Source: Betaproteobacteria bacterium (GTDB lineage Bacteria; Pseudomonadota; Gammaproteobacteria; Burkholderiales; Nitrosomonadaceae). Taken from it: 5,182 nt of DNA. Positions 1 to 5,182 of this stretch are shown piece after piece (position 1 is the stretch's first letter; every line of letters starts with the position of its first letter). Both the position numbers and the translations under genes were made by a program. Location of the stretch: positions 1 through 5,182 of the forward strand of contig JAHZIU010000268.1 in assembly GCA_022601315.1 (NCBI GenBank). Direction: 5' to 3'. The notes beneath the pieces are model-generated. The model saw nothing but the letters and a program-made list of their open reading frames with translations. It did no database searches and was not told the DNA's origin.

Positions 1-1533
1 AATCCAACCTTTTGTCGGGTGTTGCCAACGGATCAATGCTTCGGCGCTAATAATAGAATTATGATTATCAAACAGCGGTTGGTAATTGAGTGTAAATTCC
101 TCCCGTTCAATTGCAATCCGCATAGACTCCTCCAGATGGAGTCTCTCATCTGCATGATTCTGCATGTCTGGGTTGAAAAAACGAATTTTATTCCTGCCTT
201 CATTTTTCGCTTTATACATGGCAGTATCTGCAAAGCGAATAAGATCTTCGGCGTTACTGGTATTCTGAGTTGGGAAAGTAACGATGCCTATACTCGGAGT
301 CGAATGAACTTCGTTCTCTTTTAACTGAAGCTTTTCACCAATCGCCGCTCGAATTTTTTTAGCCGCAGCTAAAGCATTTTGAGTTATCTGTTCAGGTTTC
401 CCGCCGGGGTTTGATAGTATTACAACAAACTCATCTCCGCCGAGTCTAGCGGCTGTATCTTCCAGGCGTATGCAACTTTTAAGTCTATCGGCGATAATTT
501 TTAACAGTAAATCACCGATTTCATGACCGAGTGAATCGTTTATGATCTTAAATCGATCAATATCAATAAAGAATAAAGCACCCATGTAACCATGCCTTTT
601 AGCTCTGCCCAATTCCTGTTCGAGTCGATCCATAAACATTCGTCTATTAGGCAACCCTGTAAGCTCGTCATAATAGGCTTGATGCTCGACCAGATTTTGA
701 TAGTTTCTCCGCTCAGTAATATCAAGCAGATAACCTGAAAATCTCGAAATATTACCAGTGGAATCCCGATTAATTGCGGTTAAGCTGTAGAACCAACGAT
801 ATTCCCCTTCAGCATTTACAAGACGAAATTCTTGTTCGAAATATGGTGAATCATTATTACTATTAATTTCAATCTCTTTATTATATTTCTCAACGTCCAT
901 TGGGTGCATCAAGTTTATAAAATGAAACCCGGTCTGTGTGAACTTTTGTTCTGTAAAACCGAGCATCAGCTCTATATTCGGTGATATATAATTAATTCTC
1001 GGTTCAGGGTCGACTGTCCAGGTTAAGACCACCGTAGGTCCAGCGATGAATAATGCACGCTCATCTGACAAAACCTGCTCTGCCTTCTTTCTATCACGTA
1101 TCTGTTGCTCAAGTGCAGTTTCTCGTTTGACTGCCGCACTCACATCAGTAATCTGAATCAGGCAGTATTGGGATTTCCCTGCAATAAATAAAGGTATGAT
1201 TTTTAACGCTTGCTGAATTGGGTCTGTTATGTTTTTCTGGCTTAGCGCGTTTTTTGGGTAAAGATTAAAAGGTGCACGATTAAAAGTATTTGAGATCACC
1301 GCCGGTTGTCCGGTTTTAAGTGTATTGACTATGGCTTCGCTTGTTCTCGATCCCTCTATTTCAGGGCAAACCTGTATCAGAGATTGATGCACTACCTGAC
1401 TGGCTGGTTTTCCAGAATGAACAGCCATCCAGTCGTTCCAAAGCAAAACTTTCGAATCAACATCAAGAAGAATAATCCCCAGGTCTGATTCGTTAACTGT
1501 TTTAAACAGTAATTCGAAATTAAGAGATTCCAC
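1..1533 (-). CDS. PAS-PAS-GGDEF-EAL cyclic-di-GMP turnover protein (3' end outside window)
   Basis: Predicted cytoplasmic sensor enzyme that makes and/or degrades c-di-GMP; 511 codons are visible and the EAL domain continues past the left edge. Order: PAS about 5-131 (LLWN at 30-33, ending ITDV), a charged, probably coiled linker 132-157, a second PAS/PAC about 158-275 (ending DITERR at 271), GGDEF about 283-445 and the beginning of EAL. The cyclase site looks competent: DELTGLPNR from 289, metal Asp D324, N332-D333, and intact GGDEF at 365-369. RLED at 356-359 lies five residues before it and fits the RxxD product-inhibition I-site. EAL 498-500 is followed by IRWQHP, the usual EAL-domain opening, but most catalytic residues are outside, so phosphodiesterase activity cannot be judged. 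Start: GTG at 1531-1533, directly preceded by an in-frame TAA and by GGTGAG (1542-1547) at 8 nt, which leaves no upstream choice. No membrane segment is seen. Last visible gene of the receiver-CheC operon, 22 bp after cheC. Confidence 0.95.
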   Translation of the reverse strand, partial: MESLNFELLFKTVNESDLGIILLDVDSKVLLWNDWMAVHSGKPASQVVHQSLIQVCPEIEGSRTSEAIVNTLKTGQPAVISNTFNRAPFNLYPKNALSQKNITDPIQQALKIIPLFIAGKSQYCLIQITDVSAAVKRETALEQQIRDRKKAEQVLSDERALFIAGPTVVLTWTVDPEPRINYISPNIELMLGFTEQKFTQTGFHFINLMHPMDVEKYNKEIEINSNNDSPYFEQEFRLVNAEGEYRWFYSLTAINRDSTGNISRFSGYLLDITERRNYQNLVEHQAYYDELTGLPNRRMFMDRLEQELGRAKRHGYMGALFFIDIDRFKIINDSLGHEIGDLLLKIIADRLKSCIRLEDTAARLGGDEFVVILSNPGGKPEQITQNALAAAKKIRAAIGEKLQLKENEVHSTPSIGIVTFPTQNTSNAEDLIRFADTAMYKAKNEGRNKIRFFNPDMQNHADERLHLEESMRIAIEREEFTLNYQPLFDNHNSIISAEALIRWQHPTKGWI

Positions 1534-1555
1534 TTAAATGGCTCACCAATATCTA

Positions 1556-2170
1556 TCAGCCGAATTTTTCTAACATGACTTTCAAGCTGTTGTGAAGATT
1601 TTCCTGCGATGTCTGGCCAAGTAAAAACGCCAGGTAACCTTTTACTGCACAGTCTTTTAACTCCATATGAATTCGGATTAACAACACGCTATCATCTTCC
1701 GAAGATACGGAAGGTGTAAGTAAATTATATGGTTTTCCTTTTTGAAACACAGGCAAGTCCACTTCAAAACTCTGAGCAAAAGAAGATGCAATTGAACCAA
1801 TACAGGCATTGAGTACGATATTTCCAATTTCGTTCAAAGCCTCTTCCTGCATTTCTGCAACCATTTCATCCGGCAAATGGCTCCCCATGAGTTGCCTTAC
1901 AACCTCCATACTGCTTTCTTCATGAAAAAACAACATTGAACGCGCGTCGAAAGTGCCCTTCATCTCCTGACTGACACTGCATATCTCGACATCACCGCCC
2001 AGATAATCAGACATATCTTTGATTGTTCTAAATTCCACAGAAGGTACAGATAATTTGACTGCTTGGTTCACCATTCTACTTAACGAATCAGCTGCAGTTC
2101 CCACACCGATATTAAACAATTCAGCCAATAAATCTGTTTCCAGCTCGCTGAATTGAGAACTACTATCCAT
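1556..2170 (-). CDS. cheC: CheC-type chemotaxis phosphatase (CheY-P phosphatase family)
   Basis: Predicted cytoplasmic protein of the CheC/CheX/FliY family, whose members hydrolyse the aspartyl phosphate of CheY-type receivers. The family active-site signature (D/S)xxxExxN-x22-P occurs twice with exact spacing: D13, E17, N20, P43 and again E110, E114, N117, P140. In the second copy the first position is Glu instead of Asp/Ser, while the catalytic Glu and Asn are kept. Glycine-rich NIGVGTAA and the EIGNIVLNA helix are typical. Two sites and 204 residues fit CheC (about 200 residues) better than single-site CheX (about 155) or FliY, which carries an extra FliN-like domain. The ATG overlaps the end of the receiver gene by 8 bp, and GGAG (2178-2181) lies 7 nt upstream, so the two are probably translationally coupled. 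The obvious candidate substrate is the receiver encoded next to it. Whether it also binds CheD, as in Bacillus and Thermotoga, cannot be seen. The stop TGA is directly followed by TAG. Confidence 0.9.
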   Translation of the reverse strand: MDSSSQFSELETDLLAELFNIGVGTAADSLSRMVNQAVKLSVPSVEFRTIKDMSDYLGGDVEICSVSQEMKGTFDARSMLFFHEESSMEVVRQLMGSHLPDEMVAEMQEEALNEIGNIVLNACIGSIASSFAQSFEVDLPVFQKGKPYNLLTPSVSSEDDSVLLIRIHMELKDCAVKGYLAFLLGQTSQENLHNSLKVMLEKFG

Positions 2171-2531
2171 CGAAAAACTCCAGCATTTGATTGACTGTTT
2201 CCTCAGTGACAGGCTTATGAACGCAACTCGCGCCTAATTTAATCGCTGTTTCTTTTACGCTGTCTTGGATATTTGCTGTCATCAAAACCATTCTCGACGC
2301 TGGCAACTTATGACGTAATTGACTGATCACCTCTAGCCCATCTATTCCAGGCATATTTAAATCAATTGAATAGTAATCAATGTCACTTGCCTTTGCGATA
2401 TCGAGCGCTTCTTCTCCATTCTGAGCTTCAATTAATTGCCAGTCAGGCCTTTTACTTTGTATTAGCCGAGAAATCATCATCCTAGATACTCTGCTATCAT
2501 CGACAATCAGAAGAGTGTTATTTTCAGACAT
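2163..2531 (-). CDS. Single-domain CheY-like response regulator receiver
   Basis: A stand-alone receiver domain of 122 residues with no output domain, so it should signal by protein contact like CheY. All phosphorylation residues are visible: acidic pair D11-D12, phospho-acceptor D57 within DLNMP, switch Thr T85 and Lys K106 before P107. The aromatic switch residue of CheY (Tyr three positions before the Lys) is Cys here (C103), so contact with a FliM-like target may differ from true CheY. First gene of the operon, overlapping the CheC-type gene by 8 bp. Start ATG with AAAGG (2539-2543) 7 nt upstream; no other start nearby is better. The cognate kinase is not in the window, and a CheA or a hybrid kinase elsewhere is the likely phosphate donor. 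It probably controls the PAS-GGDEF-EAL protein or the flagellar motor, which is inference from the operon. Confidence 0.93.
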   Translation of the reverse strand: MSENNTLLIVDDSRVSRMMISRLIQSKRPDWQLIEAQNGEEALDIAKASDIDYYSIDLNMPGIDGLEVISQLRHKLPASRMVLMTANIQDSVKETAIKLGASCVHKPVTEETVNQMLEFFDG

Positions 2532-2559
2532 GAAATTACCTTTATTTTTTCCTGTTATT

Positions 2560-2642
2560 ATTTAAACGAACTATATAGAGGGTTGTTGACATTCACTTTC
2601 GGTAGAAAACTAGTGTGACTTTTATCGGCCAATTTAAACGAA
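2560..2642. repeat. Pair of 11-bp direct repeats ATTTAAACGAA in the operon leader and promoter
   Basis: ATTTAAACGAA occurs at 2560-2570 and again at 2632-2642, with start points 72 bp apart. The second copy overlaps the spacer and the inner edge of the -35 region of the putative sigma-28 promoter; the first lies in the leader, 29 bp from the receiver start codon. They could be operator half-sites or a chance AT-rich match. Confidence 0.4.
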
Positions 2643-2655
2643 AGTTAAGAACAAC
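2582..2655. repeat. Imperfect inverted repeat flanking the putative sigma-28 promoter
   Basis: GTTGTT (2582-2587) and ACTTTCG (2595-2601) are mirrored by CGAAAGT (2639-2645) and AACAAC (2650-2655). The two nested pairs share almost the same centre (about 2619), with 7 nt between the elements in the left arm and 4 nt in the right. The right arm contains the -35 element. This could be a regulator site or chance. The loop is too long for a terminator. Confidence 0.35.
2622..2648 (-). promoter_or_regulatory. Putative sigma-28 (FliA) promoter of the receiver-cheC-GGDEF/EAL operon
   Basis: Reading the minus strand, TTAACTTT (plus 2641-2648) is followed after exactly 11 nt by GCCGATAA (plus 2622-2629). 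The enterobacterial FliA consensus is TAAAGTTT-N11-GCCGATAA, so the -10 matches 8/8 and the -35 6/8 with ideal spacing. It lies about 90 bp upstream of the receiver start codon on the correct strand, which would give a leader of roughly 85 nt. An operon of chemotaxis and c-di-GMP proteins is a sensible FliA target. Not tested; a sigma-70 promoter may also exist in this gap, but I see no good pair. Confidence 0.7.
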
Positions 2656-2772
2656 GTTGAATTCAGACCGCCCATTTCTTACAAAAATCATTAGAACAAA
2701 TTGTTAATATTATGTTTTCTCTGATCAGCTACTGTTTACTTGCAATGTAAGAATTTTCTTTACGGGTATTTT

Positions 2773-2898
2773 ATGAGGGCTAAACTCCGATTTACTAAAA
2801 AAGAAATCACCGCTTGGAATGGTATAGAACGGGTGAAACAGATACTAAACCAAATCGTTTTTGCACGATTATTTACAAGGTATCCAAAATTTTCTTGA
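2773..2898 (+). pseudogene. Possible N-terminal remnant of an IS1380-like transposase
   Basis: A 41-codon plus-strand frame (ATG 2773, TGA 2896) carries RFTKKEITAWNGIERVKQIL, which resembles the conserved N-terminus of IS1380-family transposases (pattern xFTxKxITxWGGxxxxKxxL) as I remember it. Intact family members have roughly 400 or more residues. Here no continuation with the expected SNRGY-type segment is visible in any plus frame to 3150, so only a decayed or truncated fragment would remain. No terminal inverted repeats or target duplication were identified. The match is short and from memory, so chance similarity is possible. If real, it marks this gap as a past insertion site between the two gene blocks. 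Confidence 0.4.
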
Positions 2899-3151
2899 TT
2901 TTATAAAATCTATTACTATTTTTAATGTCCACTTCATAGAAAATGAAGCTTTCAACAATATTGAACTGAGGCACATAGTTTCCTTACTTTATCGTTTTTT
3001 TCCTGCAAACAATTCAGATTATTTGTCAGGCCAACCACGATGCTGTTAAAGCTCCCCCTCCATTGCATTTTAGCTGCTCCACGACCACTTCTTGGGATGA
3101 TCCCTTATGCCCGCTTTTAACAATTGAGGGCAACATAGCGTATCAATCCCA

Positions 3152-4072
3152 TCAATTTTGTTCTAACAATCTCGCTCCATCTCTTAACAACCAATCAAGC
3201 AAAATTTTAAGTGTGACTACCCCTTCCTGGCAAAATGGTTTACCGAGCACCTGGTAAGCCATGTCTCGATGATCAAGGGCTAAAGTCATGAGTTCCTGAC
3301 GGATATTCATATCATCCAAGAGTGCGCATATTTCAGATCTGTCCATATGTGCGTTATCCATATAGACCTTCAATTCTGCGGCTGCCGGATGTGTTTTTTC
3401 CAAACCATAAAATACTGGGAAGGTAAAAAGCTCTTCCATTTGCCGATTTTTGACTGCAGGAAACCAAAGTGATTCTATATCATCGAGAATTTGTGCCATC
3501 CAGCCAAGATGTTCTCCACATAAAGCACATTGTGCCAATAATTTTTTATCTTCAGTGCCAGCCAGCCCGCCGGCCAGCACTGAAAAACGATAAGCAGCAA
3601 CCGTCTTTAGCTTGACAATATTGACATATTCTTCCATGGTTGTCGCAGCATGTTTCATATCAAGCTCCTGTCCGCGACACACCTGTAGTAATGACATATA
3701 ATATTCACTACTGATAGAATTCAAGCACCCCAATCCGTTTGATACAATCGTTTGCAAGGCCATTGCCAAATTCATGGCTCTTCCTATGCCGATAAACTTG
3801 TAAAGAGCATTGGGATTATCCTCGTCTGCACAATCATCTACTGTCCGCAAGGCGATATCCAGCAACACAATATGTGCAGCAACCTCAATCACTTTATCTG
3901 TACGTATCCCTATAGCCTCACTGGCCACAATGGGTAACAACGACATTGGAGGAAGTGGATTGGGAAGACTTCGTTCAATCAGGTATGAAAGCTCAGGCCA
4001 TGCAGCTTCACCCAGTGCAAGCACTCGCGCGCGGATATCAGCAAGTACTTCTATTAAATCAATCTCTTTCAC
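3152..4072 (-). CDS. Polyprenyl synthetase-like (class I isoprenoid synthase fold) protein, divergent
   Basis: A 306-residue protein of the trans-isoprenyl diphosphate synthase family by motif order: D79-D80-C-A-D83 (DDxxD, the first Asp-rich Mg motif), GQELD at 134-138, KT at 156-157 within a EEYVNIVKLKT-type helix, and Q194-I-L-D197-D198-I-E-S as the second Asp-rich motif. Family enzymes condense allylic diphosphates with isopentenyl diphosphate. Differences: where GGKRxRP is expected, about 35-43, the sequence is SLPNPLPPM; no Arg-Arg-Gly follows the first Asp motif (DNPNALYKF instead); and the second motif ends in Ser, not Asp. Magnesium and one diphosphate may still bind, but the usual IPP site seems lost, so a terpene cyclase-like or non-standard activity is possible. 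No membrane segment is obvious. GTG start at 4070-4072, 17 bp after the DUF4157 gene, without a clear Shine-Dalgarno sequence, which suggests translation coupled to that gene; the start is therefore uncertain (the in-frame GTG of V17 is another option). Confidence 0.85.
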   Translation of the reverse strand: MKEIDLIEVLADIRARVLALGEAAWPELSYLIERSLPNPLPPMSLLPIVASEAIGIRTDKVIEVAAHIVLLDIALRTVDDCADEDNPNALYKFIGIGRAMNLAMALQTIVSNGLGCLNSISSEYYMSLLQVCRGQELDMKHAATTMEEYVNIVKLKTVAAYRFSVLAGGLAGTEDKKLLAQCALCGEHLGWMAQILDDIESLWFPAVKNRQMEELFTFPVFYGLEKTHPAAAELKVYMDNAHMDRSEICALLDDMNIRQELMTLALDHRDMAYQVLGKPFCQEGVVTLKILLDWLLRDGARLLEQN

Positions 4073-4089
4073 ACTGGCAATATAAGTCG

Positions 4090-5182
4090 TTAGAACAGGC
4101 CTTCAATGCTCACCTGCCCGCCTTTTCCCTTGGTTTTCACTTTAGGCATCAAGGTTGCCTGTACTGCACCTCTATGCGTTTTTCCAGCAAGCTTATAATA
4201 TTGCTCGAACGATTTACAGTTCAGTATGGCACCAAAAGAGCTCTCCCAGGTAATAGATGCAACATCACCTCCCTCTATATATTTTGGTGCAATATCTAGC
4301 AGCGAGTCCTTGGCGATCTGACAGCTGTTCCACTCGTAATATTCCTGAATCAGCGAGCGTTTTGAGGCCAGGCTATCATAATCGTCCTGCAAGCTACCCA
4401 ATTCGGAAGGATCATCAATATATGCTGATAATTCCTTGTCCATAAGGGTTCCATCATCAAAATCACTTTCTACTTTCTTAAATAGCCCTGCCTGAGCCGC
4501 ATTGGCTGTTTCAAATATCACGTTAAGCACCGTCTGGGGTAATGGAGCTCCTTTATCATAAAAAGTGTCTCCATCTTTATAATACGCTGGCCCAGTGCCT
4601 CCTCCCTCTTTGGGTTTGTCGTTATATGTCACTTTTCTACCCTTACCAAAAGTATCCGCTACTTCCTTATCAGCCCGCCCTCTCAGTGCTTTGAATGATT
4701 CTGAACCAGATTCGATTTGATCGGCAATATCACTCGGTTTGCTTTTTGTCCCCTTAGTAATAACATCATCTAGAGATGGAGGCGAACCCATGCCACAGAC
4801 AAACTGCCTGACCTGCGCACCTGAATTCAAGCGTTGAGTCACATCAAATTGTTGCCCCAGGTATTGCGCACTCTGACTGCTCTCCTGCGCTGACGGCAAA
4901 CGAGATTTAAGCGACGCATTGCTAAGCGCCCTAGCACCCATTTGATCAGCCTCAGTCTCAAGACTCTCATTGTCATTAATGGCAAAACCTTTCGCTTGGG
5001 TAGTCGGTTTAACCCTTCCCTGCATCTGCTGCACCACATGTCAAGTTTCATGTGGCAAATGCTGCTCCTGTCCTGGTCCCAAATGAATATCCGTCCCCTG
5101 CGCATAAGCGTGCGCATTCAATTGCGCAGGTTGCGATGAGTTGTAATGCACCTTCACATTATCCATCGATATGCCTGACAGC
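4090..5182 (-). pseudogene. DUF4157 (eCIS core) domain protein, 5' partial, interrupted by in-frame TGA
   Basis: A frame entering from the right edge encodes 46 residues, then TGA (plus 5041-5043), then 316 more residues to TAA. The first part (VHYNSSQPAQLNAHAYAQG, DIHLGPGQEQHLPHET) and what follows the stop ([13 protein letters not shown], then [15 protein letters not shown]) together form a textbook DUF4157 domain, with HExxH and a downstream Glu as likely metal ligands. The stop replaces the expected Trp of HETWH, as one TGG-to-TGA change would do. DUF4157 proteins are often tied to extracellular contractile injection systems as loaded or processed effectors; that role is inferred here. 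The remaining roughly 260 residues contain [15 protein letters not shown] and [14 protein letters not shown] and match no domain I recognise; they are hydrophilic and acidic in parts. If the stop is real, either only a short N-terminal piece is made or translation restarts at GTG 5037 or an in-frame ATG near 5025, without a clear ribosome site. The isoprenoid-synthase-like gene follows 17 bp later. Confidence 0.85.

Larger units (their letters stand above)
2532..3151. other. 620-bp intergenic region without a convincing intact gene
   Basis: AT-rich gap between the isoprenoid-synthase-like gene and the receiver operon. It holds the operon promoter and repeats at 2560-2655 and a probable transposase N-terminal remnant on the plus strand at 2773-2898. 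It also contains two doubtful minus-strand ORFs. One has 35 codons at 2869-2976, with AAGG five bases before its ATG and a basic, partly hydrophobic product. The other has 36 codons at 3026-3136 and no ribosome site. Small symmetric elements include GATTTTATAAAATC at 2897-2910 and the hairpin AATCGT/ACGATT at 2853-2870. I found no strong hairpin-plus-T-run terminator after the synthase-like gene; the best weak candidate on the minus strand is a TCACC/GGTGA stem with a 20-nt loop just before a TTTCTTTTTT run at about 2796-2837. No tRNA or CRISPR array is apparent. Confidence 0.6.

Noticed and set aside
2586..2616. Plus-strand TTGACA at 2586-2591 as a sigma-70 -35 element
   Set aside because: No acceptable -10 lies at 16-18 bp; the nearest TAGTGT is at 19 bp and there is no convincing plus-strand gene downstream.
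2796..2837. Weak minus-strand stem (TCACC/GGTGA) followed by a T-rich run, as a terminator for the DUF4157 transcript
   Set aside because: Five base pairs with a 20-nt loop is too weak for a confident intrinsic terminator, and it lies over 300 bp after the stop codon.
2897..2910. Perfect 14-bp palindrome GATTTTATAAAATC
   Set aside because: AT-rich palindromes of this size arise easily by chance; there is no loop for a hairpin and no nearby promoter it would control.
2869..2976. Minus-strand 35-codon ORF with AAGG before its ATG
   Set aside because: The ribosome site is reasonable but the length is within chance expectation for AT-rich DNA and no homologue is recognised. Kept only as a note in the intergenic entry.
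2861..3049. Plus-strand 62-codon frame in the intergenic region
   Set aside because: It begins with TTG without a ribosome site, shows no known motif, and does not continue the transposase-like frame in a recognisable way.
3026..3136. Minus-strand 36-codon ORF just downstream of the synthase-like gene
   Set aside because: No ribosome site, no known motif and a length that chance explains.
3810..4299. Overlapping plus-strand open frames of 91 and 117 codons across the synthase-like and DUF4157 genes
   Set aside because: They lie antisense to two convincing coding regions, have no recognisable motifs and no good ribosome sites.
4839..5117. Minus-strand 92-codon frame rich in Arg that spans the TGA-interrupted motif
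   Set aside because: It is an alternative frame of the DUF4157 gene; the product is low-complexity, Arg/Leu-rich and typical of a shadow frame. A frameshift into it would not restore the conserved domain.

Overview
The window reads as a chromosomal stretch of a flagellated, moderately AT-rich bacterium. A gammaproteobacterium, possibly marine, is my guess; it rests on the style of the c-di-GMP and chemotaxis proteins and of the DUF4157 protein, and no taxonomic marker is present. All convincing genes lie on the minus strand, so they read from right to left.

Right block (3152-5182): a gene with a DUF4157 domain (also called the eCIS core domain, a predicted HExxH metallopeptidase-like module) enters from the right edge. 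It is followed 17 bp later by a protein of the trans-isoprenyl diphosphate synthase fold. The DUF4157 reading frame is broken by one in-frame TGA exactly where the Trp of the HETWH motif is expected, while the frame is open on both sides, so it looks like a very young nonsense mutation, a sequence error or a recoding site. The synthase-like protein keeps the DDxxD magnesium motif, the GQxLD motif and the KT motif, but lacks the basic isopentenyl-diphosphate-binding motifs, so it may be a terpene cyclase-like or otherwise divergent enzyme. The pair may be an effector and partner module linked to contractile injection systems. No injection-system structural gene is visible.

Middle (2532-3151): 620 bp without a convincing intact gene. 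It holds a 41-codon plus-strand fragment that resembles the N-terminus of an IS1380-like transposase, two 35-36 codon minus-strand ORFs of doubtful status, and, at its left end, a promoter region with short direct and inverted repeats.

Left block (1-2531): a tight three-gene minus-strand operon. It encodes a single-domain CheY-like receiver, a CheC-type CheY-P phosphatase (8-bp overlap with the receiver gene) and, 22 bp further, a PAS-PAS-GGDEF-EAL protein that starts with GTG and runs off the left edge in its EAL domain. About 90 bp upstream of the first gene is a site with a perfect GCCGATAA -10 and a 6/8 match to TAAAGTTT at exactly 11 bp, which is the layout of a sigma-28 (FliA) promoter. 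This suggests co-expression with late flagellar and chemotaxis genes. The three proteins could form a phosphorelay that tunes c-di-GMP turnover in motile cells: the receiver carries a phosphoryl signal, CheC removes it, and the PAS-GGDEF-EAL enzyme makes or degrades c-di-GMP. That functional link is inference from operon structure.
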